Assembly: GCA_963978545.1 (NCBI GenBank)
Contig: CAXBTE010000036.1
Coordinates: forward strand, 1 to 64,000
Direction of reading: 5' to 3'
Source: Linyphia triangularis
Taxonomy: Eukaryota > Arthropoda > Arachnida > Araneae > Linyphiidae
DNA length: 64,000 nt
This document shows, one piece after another, positions 10,501 through 24,160 of this stretch. A model generated the notes under the pieces. That model searched no databases and was not told the DNA's origin. It saw only the letters and a program-made list of their open reading frames with translations. Within the stretch, counting starts at the first letter, position 1, and every line of letters begins with the position of its first letter. The position numbers were made by a program, and so were the translations under genes.

Positions 10501-13500
10501 ATTGTAACTTGGCCACATTTAAGGTCTTCTATAGGAGATTCTTAAAAACGAAAATCTTAACAACCACAAAATATTAAGGGGGTCAAAATTTGCAAAGTTG
10601 TTTTTTTCAGTGGTACACATACATAATTTTTACACAGAGAGTTTTGGGAGCACAATGTTGTAACTTGGCAACATTGAAGTTCATTAATAGGAGATTCTTA
10701 AAAACGAAAATCTTAACAACCACTAAATATTAAGGGGGTCGAAAGTTGATCCCAAAAAAGGACTGCATTTCAAACACTGAAAATTTCTGAATTTTACCTA
10801 CATTTTGGGCTATAAACTGAATTAAGGGTCCTTTTTTGGGCAGATTTGAAATAAAGTGACTGCAAATCATATTTCTATTTTAAAACCAAAATCTGGAAGC
10901 ATTTTGAGCCATTTTTTGGAAAAGTGATTTTTTCATAAAATTTCCTAAGGCTAACCCCTTTGAAAAATTTCGAAAAATTTGAAAATTCAAAAAATTATAT
11001 TTTCAGTCACATTTGGACAGAATATAAATATAAAACATATTTCAGGTCCCCAAAAAAAATTTGGTAGCATTTGAGCCACTATTTTCAAAGTTCAAAATTT
11101 CCCTTTGAAAATACATTGATTTTACAGTTTTTGAATTTTTACTCATAGTGTATTTGGAGCACAGTATTGTAACTTGGCCACATTTAAGGTCTTCTATAGG
11201 AGATTCTTAAAAACGAAAATCTTAACAACCACAAAATATTAAGGGGGTCAAAATTTGCAAATTTGTTTTTTTCAGTGGTACACATACATAATTTTTACAC
11301 AGAGAGTTTTGGGAGCACAATGTTGTGACTTGGCCACATTGAAGTTCATTAATAGGAGATTCTTAAAAATGAAAATCTTAACAACCACTAAATATTAAGG
11401 GGGTCGAAAGTTTATCCCAAAAAAGGACTGCATTTCAAACACTGAAAATTTCTGAATTTTACCTACATTTTGGGCTATAAACTGAATTAAAGGGTCCTTT
11501 TTTGGGCAGATTTGAAATAAAGTGACTGCAAATCATATTTCTATTTTAAAACCAAAATCTGGAAGCATTTTGAGCCATTTTTTGGAAAAGTGATTTTTTC
11601 ATAAAATTTCCTAAGGCTAACCCCTTTGAAAAATTTCGAAAAATTTGAAAATTCAAAAAATTATTTTTTCAGTCACATTTGGACAGAATATGAATATAAA
11701 ACATATTTCAGGTCCCCAAAAAAAATTTGGTAGCATTTGAGCCACTATTTTAAAAGTTCAAAATTTCCCTTTGAAAATACATTGATTTTACAGTTTTTGA
11801 ATTTTTACTCATAGTGTATTTGGAGCACAGTATTGTAACTTGGCCACATTTAAGGTCTTCTATAGGAGATTCTTAAAAACGAAAATCTTAACAACCACAA
11901 AATATTAAGGGGGTCAAAATTTGCAAAGTTGTTTTTTTCAGTGGTACACATACATAATTTTTACACAGAGAGTTTTGGGAGCACAATGTTGTAACTTGGC
12001 AACATTGAAGTTCATTAATAGGAGATTCTTAAAAACGAAAATCTTAACAACCACTAAATATTAAGGGGGTCGAAAGTTGATCCCAAAAAAGGACTGCATT
12101 TCAAACACTGAAAATTTCTGAATTTTACCTACATTTTGGGCTATAAACTGAATTAAGGGTCCTTTATTGGGCAGATTTGAAATAAAGTGACTGCAAATCA
12201 TATTTCTATTTTAAAACCAAAATCTGGAAGCATTTTGAGCCATTTTTTGGAAAAGTGATTTTTTCATAAAATTTCCTAAGGAACCCCTTTGAAAAATTTC
12301 GAAAAATTTGAAAATTCAAAAAATTATTTTTTCAGTCACATTTGGACAGAATATGAATATAAAACATATTTCAGGTCCCCAAAAAAAATTTGGTAGCATT
12401 TGAGCCACTATTTTCAAAGTTCAAAATTTCCCTTTGAAAATACATTGATTTTACAGTTTTTGAATTTTTACTCATAGTGTATTTTGAGCACAGTATTGTA
12501 ACTTGGCCACATTTAAGGTCTTCTATAGGAGATTCTTAAAAACGAAAATCTTAACAACCACAAAATATTAAGGGGGTCAAAATTTGCAAAGTTGTTTTTT
12601 TCAGTGGTACACATACATAATTTTTACACAGAGAGTTTTGGGAGCACAATGTTGTAACTTGGCAACATTGAAGTTCATTAATAGGAGATTCTTAAAAACG
12701 AAAATCTTAACAACCACTAAATATTAAGGGGGTCGAAAGTTGATCCCAAAAAAGGACTGCATTTCAAACACTGAAAATTTCTGAATTTTACCTACATTTT
12801 GGGCTATAAACTGAATTAAGGGTCCTTTTTTGGGCAGATTTGAAATAAAGTGACTGCAAATCATATTTCTATTTTAAAACCAAAATCTGGAAGCATTTTG
12901 AGCCATTTTTTGGAAAAGTGATTTTTTCATAAAATTTCCTAAGGCTAACCCCTTTGAAAAATTTCGAAAAATTTGAAAATTCAAAAAATTATTTTTTCAG
13001 TCACATTTGGACAGAATATAAATATAAAACATATTTCAGGTCCCCAAAAAAAATTTGGTAGCATTTGAGCCACTATTTTCAAAGTTCAAAATTTCCCTTT
13101 GAAAATACATTGATTTTACAGTTTTTGAATTTTTACTCATAGTGTATTTGGAGCACAGTATTGTAACTTGGCCACATTTAAGGTCTTCTATAGGAGATTC
13201 TTAAAAACGAAAATCTTAACAACCACAAAATATTAAGGGGGTCAAAATTTGCAAAGTTGTTTTTTTCAGTGGTACACATACATAATTTTTACACAGAGAG
13301 TTTTGGGAGCACAATGTTGTAACTTGGCAACATTGAAGTTCATTAATAGGAGATTCTTAAAAACGAAAATCTTAACAACCACTAAATATTAAGGGGGTCT
13401 AAAGTTGATCCCAAAAAAAGGACTGCATTTCAAACACTGAAAATTTCTGAATTTTACCTACATTTTGGGCTATAAACTGAATTAAGGGTCCTTTTTTGGG

Positions 13501-16239
13501 CAGATTTGAAATAAAGTGACTGCAAATCATATTTCTATTTTAAAACCAAAATCTGGAAGCATTTTGAGCCATTTTTTGGAAAAGTGATTTTTTCATAAAA
13601 TTTCCTCCCCTTTGAAAAATTTCGAAAAATTTGAAAATTCAAAAAATTATTTTTTCAGTCACATTTGGACAGAATATGAATATAAAACATATTTCAGGTC
13701 CCCAAAAAAAATTTGGTAGCATTTGAGCCACTATTTTCAAAGTTCAAAATTTCCCTTTGAAAATACATTGATTTTACAGTTTTTGAATTTTTACTCATAG
13801 TGTATTTTGAGCACAGTATTGTAACTTGGCCACATTTAAGGTCTTCTATAGGAGATTCTTAAAAACGAAAATCTTAACAACCACAAAATATTAAGGGGGT
13901 CAAAATTTGCAAAGTTGTTTTTTTCAGTGGTACACATACATAATTTTTACACAGAGAGTTTTGGGAGCACAATGTTGTAACTTGGCAACATTGAAGTTCA
14001 TTAATAGGAGATTCTTAAAAACGAAAATCTTAACAACCACTAAATATTAAGGGGGTCGAAAGTTGATCCCAAAAAAGGACTGCATTTCAAACACTGAAAA
14101 TTTCTGAATTTTACCTACATTTTGGGCTATAAACTGAATTAAGGGTCCTTTATTGGGCAGATTTGAAATAAAGTGACTGCAAATCATATTTCTATTTTAA
14201 AACCAAAATCTGGAAGCATTTTGAGCCATTTTTTGGAAAAGTGATTTTTTCATAAAATTTCCTAAGGCTAACCCCTTTGAAAAATTTCGAAAAATTTGAA
14301 AATTCAAAAAATTATTTTTTCAGTCACATTTGGACAGAATATGAATATAAAACATATTTCAGGTCCCCAAAAAAAATTTGGTAGCATTTGAGCCACTATT
14401 TTCAAAGTTCAAAATTTCCCTTTGAAAATACATTGATTTTACAGTTTTTGAATTTTTACTCATAGTGTATTTTGAGCACAGTATTGTAACTTGGCCACAT
14501 TTAAGGTCTTCTATAGGAGATTCTTAAAAACGAAAATCTTAACAACCACAAAATATTAAGGGGGTCAAAATTTGCAAAGTTGTTTTTTTCAGTGGTACAC
14601 ATACATAATTTTTACACAGAGAGTTTTGGGAGCACAATGTTGTAACTTGGCAACATTGAAGTTCATTAATAGGAGATTCTTAAAAACGAAAATCTTAACA
14701 ACCACTAAATATTAAGGGGGTCGAAAGTTGATCCCAAAAAAGGACTGCATTTCAAACACTGAAAATTTCTGAATTTTACCTACATTTTGGGCTATAAACT
14801 GAATTAAGGGTCCTTTTTTGGGCAGATTTGAAATAAAGTGACTGCAAATCATATTTCTATTTTAAAACCAAAATCTGGAAGCATTTTGAGCCATTTTTTG
14901 GAAAAGTGATTTTTTCATAAAATTTCCTAAGGCTAACCCCTTTGAAAAATTTCGAAAAATTTGAAAATTCAAAAAATTATTTTTTCAGTCACATTTGGAC
15001 AGAATATAAATATAAAACATATTTCAGGTCCCCAAAAAAAATTTGGTAGCATTTGAGCCATTATTTTCAAAGTTCAAAATTTCCCTTTGAAAATACATTG
15101 ATTGTATTTTGGAGTTTTTGAATTTTTACTCGTAGTGTATTTGGAGCACAGTATTGTAACTTGGCCACATTTAAGGTCTTCTATAGGAGATTCTTAAAAA
15201 CGAAAATCTTAACAACCACAAAATATTAAGGGGGTCAAAATTTGCAAAGTTGTTTTTTTCAGTGGTACACATACATAATTTTTACACAGAGAGTTTTGGG
15301 AGCACAATGTTGTAACTTGGCAACATTGAAGTTCATTAATAGGAGATTCTTAAAAACGAAAATCTTAACAACCACTAAATATTAAGGGGGTCGAAAGTTG
15401 ATCCCAAAAAAGGACTGCATTTCAAACACTGAAAATTTCTGAATTTTACCTACATTTTGGGCTATAAACTGAATTAAGGGTCCTTTTTTGGGCAGATTTG
15501 AAATAAAGTGACTGCAAATCATATTTCTATTTTAAAACCAAAATCTGGAAGCATTTTGAGCCATTTTTTGGAAAAGTGATTTTTTCATAAAATTTCCTAA
15601 GGCTAACCCCTTTGAAAAATTTCGAAAAATTTGAAAATTCAAAAAATTATTTTTTCAGTCACATTTGGACAGAATATAAATATAAAACATATTTCAGGTC
15701 CCCAAAAAAAATTTGGTAGCATTTGAGCCATTATTTTCAAAGTTCAAAATTTCCCTTTGAAAATACATTGATTGTATTTTGGAGTTTTTGAATTTTTACT
15801 CGTAGTGTATTTGGAGCACAGTATTGTAACTTGGCCACATTTAAGGTCTTCTATAGGAGATTCTTAAAAACGAAAATCTTAACAACCACAAAATATTAAG
15901 GGGGTCAAAATTTGCAAAGTTGTTTTTTTCAGTGGTACACATACATAATTTTTACACAGAGAGTTTTGGGAGCACAATGTTGTAACTTGGCCACATTGAA
16001 GTTCATTAATAGGAGATTCTTAAAAACGAAAATCTTAACAACCACTAAATATTAAGGGGGTCGAAAGTTGATCCCAAAAATGGACTGCATTTCAAACACT
16101 GAAAATTTCTGAATTTTACCTACATTTTGGGCTATAAACTGAATTAAGGGTCCTTTTTTGGGCAGATTTGAAATAAAGTGACTGTAAATCATAATTCTAT
16201 TTTAAAACCAAAATCTGGAAGCATTTTGAGCCATTTTTT
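7528..16239. repeat. A-family satellite array 2 (12 complete monomers)
   Basis: A partial A monomer (7528-7997) is followed by monomers starting at 7998, 8818, 9478, 10143, 10809, 11474, 12140, 12803, 13469, 14126, 14791, 15461 and 16131. Lengths are 820, 660, 665, 666, 665, 666, 663, 666, 657, 665, 670 and 670; the last monomer runs into composite block 2. The 820 bp monomer holds the 168 bp internal duplication minus 13 bp. The monomer at 12140 has CCTAAGGAACCCC, a tag seen again at 50438. Two adjacent 670 bp monomers (14791, 15461) look like a recent single-monomer duplication. No coding sequence is seen. Confidence 0.97.
7998..8817. repeat. Long A monomer, 820 bp, with internal 168 bp duplication
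   Basis: The TCTGGAAGCATTTTGAGCC motif occurs at 8081 and again 168 bp later, where a normal monomer has TTTGGTAGCATTTGAGCC. The second pass through the B segment is shortened by 13 bp (CATAAAAATCCCTTTG), so the length is 665+168-13. This is consistent with out-of-register exchange between two homologous sub-repeats within A. Confidence 0.93.
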
Positions 16240-16888
16240 GGAAAAGTGATTTTTTCATAAAATTTCCTAAGGCTAACCCCTTTGAAAAATTTCGAAAAAT
16301 TTGAAAATTCAAAAAATTATTTTTTGGAAAAGTGATTTTTTCATAAAATTTCCCAAGGCTAACCCCTTTCAAAAATTTCGAAAAATTTGAAAATTCAAAA
16401 AATTATTTTTTGGAAAAGTGATTTTTTCATAAAATTTCCTAAGGCTAACCCCCTTTGAAAAATTTGAAAATTCAAAAAATTATTTTTTGGAAAAGTGATT
16501 TTTTCATAAAATTTCCTAAGACTAACCCCTTTGAAAAATTTCGAAAAATTTGAAAATTCAAAAAATTATTTTTTGGAAAAGTGATTTTTTCATAAAATTT
16601 CCTAAGGCTAACCCCTTTGAAAAATTTGAAAATTCAAAAAATTATTTTTTGGAAAAGTGATTTTTTCATAAAATATCCTAAGGCTAACCCCTTTGAAAAA
16701 TTTGAAAATTCAAAAAATTATTTTTTGGAAAAGTGATTTTTTCATAAAATTTCCTAAGACTAACCCCTTTGAAAAATTTCGAAAAATTTGAAAATTCAAA
16801 AAATTATTTTTTGGAAAAGTGATTTTTTCATAAAATTTCCTAAGGCTAACCCCTTTGAAAAATTTGAAAATTCAAAAAATTATTTTTT
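16240..16888. repeat. B-family array, left flank of composite block 2
   Basis: Eight B units start at 16240, 16326, 16412, 16489, 16575, 16651, 16727 and 16813. Each is exactly 11,485 bp downstream of its counterpart in block 1, with the same order of 86/76 bp forms and the same minor variants. Confidence 0.95.
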
Positions 16889-18613
16889 CAGTCAAATTTC
16901 GACAGAATATGAATATAAAACATATTTCAGGTCTTCAACTAAAATTTCCCAGCTAGTTTCAAAATTTCGTACAAAATCGTCTCCATTTCTGAGCAAACGC
17001 GTTATTTTGGATTTTTTTGAATTTTAACGACAGTTTGGGCTATAAAGCGATTTAAGGGACCTTTCTTGGATAGTTTTGATAAAAAGTAACTCTTAAGCAT
17101 TCTCCTATGTTAACAGCTAAATTTGACACATTTCGGACATTTCCCAGCTAAATTCCAAAATTTCGTTCAAAACCGTCTCTATTTCTGTGCTAACGCGTTA
17201 TTTTGGATTTTACTGAATTTTCCCGACAGATTGGGCTATAAATCGATTTAAGGGTCTTTTCTTGAACAGTTTTGATAAAAAGTAACTATTGAGCATTTTC
17301 AAAGCATTTCGGACATTTCCCAGCTAGTTTTAAAAATATCGTTCAAAATCGTCTCTATTTCTGTGTTAACGCGTTATTTTGGATTTTTCTGAATTTTACC
17401 GACAGTTTAGGCTATAAATCGATTTAAGGGTCCTTTCTTGAACAGTTTTGATAAAAAGTAACTTTTAAGCATACTCTTAGGTCACAGCTAAAATTTTAAA
17501 GCATTTCGGACAATTCCCAGCTAGTTTCAGAAATTGCGTTCAAAACCGTCTCTATTTCTGTGTTAACGCGTTATTTTGGATTTTTCGGAATTCTACCAAC
17601 AGTTTGGGCTATAAAGCGATTAAAGGGTCCTTTCTTGACAGTTTTGATAAAAAGTTACTTTTGAGCATTTTCAAAGCATTTCGGACAATTCCCAGCTAGT
17701 TTTAAAAATGGCTTTCAAAATCGTCTCTATTTCTGTGTTAACGCGTTATTTTGGATTTTTCTGAATTTTACCGACAGTTTGGGCTATAAAGCGATTTAAG
17801 GGTCCTTTCTTGACAGTTTTGATAAAAAGTAACTCTTGAGCATTTTCAAAGCATTTCGGACAATTCCCAGCTAGTTTTAAAAATATCGTTCAAAATCGTC
17901 TCTATTTCTGTGTTAACGCGTTATTTTGGATTTTTCTGAATTTTACCGAATGTTTGGGCTATAAAGCGATTTAAGGGTCCTTTCTTGACAGTTTTGATAA
18001 AAAGTAACTCTTGAGCATTTTCAAAGCATTTCGGACAATTCCCAGCTAGTTTGAAAAATATCGTTCAAAATCGTCTCTATTTCTGTGTTAACGCGTTATT
18101 TTGGATTTTTCTGAATTTTACCGACAGTTTAGGCTATACAGCGATTTAAGGGTCCTTTCTTGACAGTTTTTATAAAAAGTTACTTTTGATCATTTTCAAA
18201 GCATTTCGGACAATTCCCAGCTAGTTTTAAAAATTGCTTTCAAAATCGTCTCTATTTCTGTGTTAACGCGTTATTTTGGATTTTTCTGAATTTTACCGAT
18301 AATTTGGGATATAAATCGATATAAGGGTCCTTTCTTGAACAGTTTTGATAAAAAGTAACTTTTGAGCATACTCTAAGGTCACAGCTAAAATTTTAAAGCA
18401 TTTCGGACAATTCCCAACTAGTTTCAAAAATTGCGTTCAAAAACGTCTCCATTTCTGTGTTAACGCGTTATTTTGGATTTTTCTGAATTATACCGACAGC
18501 TTGGTTTATAAAGCGATTTGAGGGTCCTTTCTTGGGCATATTTAATAAAAAGTTACTGTAAACTATATTTCTATTTTAAAACCAAAATCTGGAAGCATTT
18601 TGAGAAATTTTTT
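16889..18613. repeat. C-family satellite array in composite block 2 (9 units)
   Basis: Unit boundaries lie at 17039, 17235, 17411, 17608, 17783, 17958, 18133, 18308 and 18505, with the same 196-176-197-175-175-175-175-197 spacing as block 1. A private variant, TTTTACCGAATGTTTGGG, just before 17958 is shared only with block 3 and marks the two as sister copies. Nine ACGCGT cores are present. No gene is visible. Confidence 0.95.
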
Positions 18614-19241
18614 GGAAAAGTGATTTTTTCATAAAATTTCCTAAGTCTAACCCCTTTGAAAAATTTCGAAAAATTTGAAAATTCAAAAAATTATTTTTTG
18701 AAAAAGTAATTTTTTCGTAAAATTTCCTAAGGCTAACCCCCTTGAAAAATTTGAAAATTCAAAAAATTATTTTTTGAAAAAGTGATTTTTTCATAAAATT
18801 TCCTAAGGCTAACCCCTTTGAAAAATTTGAAAATTCAAAAAATTATTTTTTGAAAAAGTGATTTTTTCATAAAATTTCCTAAGGCTAACCCCTTTGAAAA
18901 ATTTGAAAATTCAAAAATTTTTTTTTTGGAAAAGTGATTTTTTCATAAAATTTCCTAAGACTAACCCCTTTGAAAAATTTGAAAATTCAAAAAATTATTT
19001 TTTGAAAAAGTGATTTTTTCATAAAATTTCCTAAGGCTAACCCCTTTGAAAAATTTGAAAATTCAAAAAATTATTTTTTGAAAAAGTGATTTTTTCATAA
19101 AATTTCCTAAGGCTAACCCCTTTGAAAAATTTGAAAATTCAAAAAATTATTTTTTGGAAACGTGATTTTTTCATAAAATTTCATAAGGCTAACCCCTTTG
19201 AAAAATTTCGAAAAATTTGAAAATTCAAAAAATTATTTTTT
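18614..19241. repeat. B-family array, right flank of composite block 2
   Basis: Eight units start at 18614, 18700, 18776, 18852, 18928, 19004, 19080 and 19156. The last unit reads GGAAACGTGATTTTTTCAT and ...TTTCATAAGG, private variants shared with block 3. Then A resumes at CAGTCACATTTGG. Confidence 0.94.
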
Positions 19242-21158
19242 CAGTCACATTTGGACAGAATATAAATATAAAACATATTTCAGGTCCCAAAAAAAAAATT
19301 TGGTAGCATTTGAGCCATTATTTTCAAAGTTCAAAATTTCCCTTTGAAAATACATTGATTGTATTTTGGAGTTTTTGAATTTTTACTCGTAGTGTATTTG
19401 GAGCACAGTATTGTAACTTGGCCACATTTAAGGTCTTCTATAGGAGATTCTTAAAAACGAAAATCTTAACAACCACAAAATATTAAGGGGGTCAAAATTT
19501 GCAAAGTTGTTTTTTTCAGTGGTACACATACATAATTTTTACACAGAGAGTTTTGGGAGCACAATGTTGTAACTTGGCAACATTGAAGTTCATTAATAGG
19601 AGATTCTTAAAAACGAAAATCTTAACAACCACTAAATATTAAGGGGGTCGAAAGTTGATCCCAAAAAAGGACTGCATTTCAAACACTGAAAATTTCTGAA
19701 TTTTACCTACATTTTGGGCTATAAACTGAATTAAGGGTCCTTTATTGGGCAGATTTGAAATAAAGTGACTGCAAATCATATTTCTATTTTAAAACCAAAA
19801 TCTGGAAGCATTTTGAGCCATTTTTTGGAAAAGTGATTTTTTCATAAAATTTCCTAAGGCTAACCCCTTTGAAAAATTTCGAAAAATTTGAAAATTCAAA
19901 AAATTATTTTTTCAGTCACATTTGGACAGAATATGAATATAAAACATATTTCAGGTCCACAAAAAAAATTTGGTAGCATTTGAGCCACTATTTTCAAAGT
20001 TCAAAATTTCCCTTTGAAAATACATTGATTTTACAGTTTTTGAATTTTTACTCATAGTGTATTTGGAGCACAGTATTGTAACTTGGCCACATTTAAGGTC
20101 TTCTATAGGAGATTCTTAAAAACGAAAATCTTAACAACCACAAAATATTAAGGGGGTCAAAATTTGCAAATTTGTTTTTTTCAGTGGTACACATACATAA
20201 TTTTTACACAGAGAGTTTTGGGAGCACAATGTTGTGACTTGGCCACATTGAAGTTCATTAATAGGAGATTCTTAAAAATGAAAATCTTAACAACCACTAA
20301 ATATTAAGGGGGTCGAAAGTTTATCCCAAAAAAGGACTGCATTTCAAACACTGAAAATTTCTGAATTTTACCTACATTTTGGGCTATAAACTGAATTAAA
20401 GGGTCCTTTTTTGGGCAGATTTGAAATAAAGTTACTGCAAATCATATTTCTATTTTAAAACCAAAATCTGGAAGCATTTTGAGCCATTTTTTGGAAAAGT
20501 GATTTTTTCATAAAATTTCCTAAGGCTAACCCCTTTGAAAAATTTCGAAAAATTTGAAAATTCAAAATATTATTTTTTCAGTCACATTTGGACAGAATAT
20601 GAATATAAAACATATTTCAGGTCCCCAAAAAAAATTTGGTAGCATTTGAGCCACTATTTTCAAAGTTCAAAATTTCCCTTTGAAAATACATTGATTTTAC
20701 AGTTTTTGAATTTTTACTCATAGTGTATTTGGAGCACAGTATTGTAACTTGGCCACATTTAAGGTCTTCTATAGGAGATTCTTAAAAACGAAAATCTTAA
20801 CAACCACAAAATATTAAGGGGGTCAAAATTTGCAAAGTTGTTTTTTTCAGTGGTACACATACATAATTTTTACACAGAGAGTTTTGGGAGCACAATGTTG
20901 TGACTTGGCCACATTGAAGTTCATTAATAGGAGATTCTTAAAAATGAAAATCTGAACAACCACTAAATATTAAGGGGGTCGAAAGTTTATCCCAAAAAAG
21001 GACTGCATTTCAAACACTGAAAATTTCTGAATTTTACCTACATTTTGGGCTATAAACTGAATTAAAGGGTCCTTTTTTGTGCAGATTTGAAATAAAGTGA
21101 CTGTAAATCATAATTCTATTTTAAAACCAAAATCTGGAAGCATTTTGAGCCATTTTTT
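19242..21158. repeat. A-family satellite array 3 (2 complete monomers)
   Basis: A partial monomer is followed by monomers starting at 19718, 20383 and 21049 (lengths 665 and 666); the third runs into composite block 3. Private variants shared with array 4 include GGTCCCAAAAAAAAAAT near 19283, TTCAAAATATTATTTT near 20562 and AAAATCTGAACAACC near 20948. No gene is seen. Confidence 0.96.
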
Positions 21159-21807
21159 GGAAAAGTGATTTTTTCATAAAATTTCCTAAGGCTAACCCCC
21201 TTTGAAAAATTTCGAAAAATTTGAAAATTCAAAAAATTATTTTTTGGAAAAGTGATTTTTTCATAAAATTTCCCAAGGCTAACCCCTTTCAAAAATTTCG
21301 AAAAATTTGAAAATTCAAAAAATTATTTTTGGAAAAGTGATTTTTTCATAAAATTTCCTAAGGCTAACCCCCTTTGAAAAATTTGAAAATTCAAAAAATT
21401 ATTTTTTGGAAAAGTGATTTTTTCATAAAATTTCCTAAGACTAACCCCTTTGAAAAATTTCGAAAAATTTGAAAATTCAAAAAATTATTTTTTGGAAAAG
21501 TGATTTTTTCATAAAATTTCCTAAGGCTAACCCCTTTGAAAAATTTGAAAATTCAAAAAATTATTTTTTGGAAAAGTGATTTTTTCATAAAATATCCTAA
21601 GGCTAACCCCTTTGAAAAATTTGAAAATTCAAAAAATTATTTTTTGGAAAAGTGATTTTTTCATAAAATTTCCTAAGACTAACCCCTTTGAAAAATTTCG
21701 AAAAATTTGAAAATTCAAAAAATTATTTTTTGGAAAAGTGATTTTTTCATAAAATTTCCTAAGGCTAACCCCTTTGAAAAATTTGAAAATTCAAAAAATT
21801 ATTTTTT
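21159..21807. repeat. B-family array, left flank of composite block 3
   Basis: Eight units start at 21159, 21246, 21331, 21408, 21494, 21570, 21646 and 21732. The layout matches block 2, except that the first unit has an extra C in the C-run and the third starts after a T-run one base shorter. Confidence 0.95.
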
Positions 21808-23532
21808 CAGTCAAATTTCGACAGAATATGAATATAAAACATATTTCAGGTCTTCAACTAAAATTTCCCAGCTAGTTTCAAAATTTCGTACAAAATCGTC
21901 TCCATTTCTGAGCAAACGCGTTATTTTGGATTTTTTTGAATTTTAACGACAGTTTGGGCTATAAAGCGATTTAAGGGACCTTTCTTGGATAGTTTTGATA
22001 AAAAGTAACTCTTAAGCATTCTCCTATGTTAACAGCTAAATTTGACACATTTCGGACATTTCCCAGCTAAATTCCAAAATTTCGTTCAAAACCGTCTCTA
22101 TTTCTGTGCTAACGCGTTATTTTGGATTTTACTGAATTTTCCCGACAGATTGGGCTATAAATCGATTTAAGGGTCTTTTCTTGAACAGTTTTGATAAAAA
22201 GTAACTATTGAGCATTTTCAAAGCATTTCGGACATTTCCCAGCTAGTTTTAAAAATATCGTTCAAAATCGTCTCTATTTCTGTGTTAACGCGTTATTTTG
22301 GATTTTTCTGAATTTTACCGACAGTTTAGGCTATAAATCGATTTAAGGGTCCTTTCTTGAACAGTTTTGATAAAAAGTAACTTTTAAGCATACTCTTAGG
22401 TCACAGCTAAAATTTTAAAGCATTTCGGACAATTCCCAGCTAGTTTCAGAAATTGCGTTCAAAACCGTCTCTATTTCTGTGTTAACGCGTTATTTTGGAT
22501 TTTTCGGAATTCTACCAACAGTTTGGGCTATAAAGCGATTAAAGGGTCCTTTCTTGACAGTTTTGATAAAAAGTTACTTTTGAGCATTTTCAAAGCATTT
22601 CGGACAATTCCCAGCTAGTTTTAAAAATGGCTTTCAAAATCGTCTCTATTTCTGTGTTAACGCGTTATTTTGGATTTTTCTGAATTTTACCGACAGTTTG
22701 GGCTATAAAGCGATTTAAGGGTCCTTTCTTGACAGTTTTGATAAAAAGTAACTCTTGAGCATTTTCAAAGCATTTCGGACAATTCCCAGCTAGTTTTAAA
22801 AATATCGTTCAAAATCGTCTCTATTTCTGTGTTAACGCGTTATTTTGGATTTTTCTGAATTTTACCGAATGTTTGGGCTATAAAGCGATTTAAGGGTCCT
22901 TTCTTGACAGTTTTGATAAAAAGTAACTCTTGAGCATTTTCAAAGCATTTCGGACAATTCCCAGCTAGTTTGAAAAATATCGTTCAAAATCGTCTCTATT
23001 TCTGTGTTAACGCGTTATTTTGGATTTTTCTGAATTTTACCGACAGTTTAGGCTATACAGCGATTTAAGGGTCCTTTCTTGACAGTTTTTATAAAAAGTT
23101 ACTTTTGATCATTTTCAAAGCATTTCGGACAATTCCCAGCTAGTTTTAAAAATTGCTTTCAAAATCGTCTCTATTTCTGTGTTAACGCGTTATTTTGGAT
23201 TTTTCTGAATTTTACCGATAATTTGGGATATAAATCGATATAAGGGTCCTTTCTTGAACAGTTTTGATAAAAAGTAACTTTTGAGCATACTCTAAGGTCA
23301 CAGCTAAAATTTTAAAGCATTTCGGACAATTCCCAACTAGTTTCAAAAATTGCGTTCAAAAACGTCTCCATTTCTGTGTTAACGCGTTATTTTGGATTTT
23401 TCTGAATTATACCGACAGCTTGGTTTATAAAGCGATTTGAGGGTCCTTTCTTGGGCATATTTAATAAAAAGTTACTGTAAACTATATTTCTATTTTAAAA
23501 CCAAAATCTGGAAGCATTTTGAGAAATTTTTT
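21808..23532. repeat. C-family satellite array in composite block 3 (9 units)
   Basis: Nine C units lie 4,919 bp downstream of those in block 2, with first boundary at 21958 and last at about 23424. The private variant ACCGAATGTTTGGG recurs at about 22865. There are nine ACGCGT cores. No gene is seen. Confidence 0.95.
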
Positions 23533-24160
23533 GGAAAAGTGATTTTTTCATAAAATTTCCTAAGTCTAACCCCTTTGAAAAATTTCGAAAAATTTGAAAA
23601 TTCAAAAAATTATTTTTTGAAAAAGTAATTTTTTCGTAAAATTTCCTAAGGCTAACCCCCTTGAAAAATTTGAAAATTCAAAAAATTATTTTTTGAAAAA
23701 GTGATTTTTTCATAAAATTTCCTAAGGCTAACCCCTTTGAAAAATTTGAAAATTCAAAAAATTATTTTTTGAAAAAGTGATTTTTTCATAAAATTTCCTA
23801 AGGCTAACCCCTTTGAAAAATTTGAAAATTCAAAAATTTTTTTTTTGGAAAAGTGATTTTTTCATAAAATTTCCTAAGACTAACCCCTTTGAAAAATTTG
23901 AAAATTCAAAAAATTATTTTTTGAAAAAGTGATTTTTTCATAAAATTTCCTAAGGCTAACCCCTTTGAAAAATTTGAAAATTCAAAAAATTATTTTTTGA
24001 AAAAGTGATTTTTTCATAAAATTTCCTAAGGCTAACCCCTTTGAAAAATTTGAAAATTCAAAAAATTATTTTTTGGAAACGTGATTTTTTCATAAAATTT
24101 CATAAGGCTAACCCCTTTGAAAAATTTCGAAAAATTTGAAAATTCAAAAAATTATTTTTT
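23533..24160. repeat. B-family array, right flank of composite block 3
   Basis: Eight units start at about 23533, 23619, 23695, 23771, 23847, 23923, 23999 and 24075. They match block 2 unit for unit, including the GGAAACGTG variant in the last unit. Confidence 0.94.
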
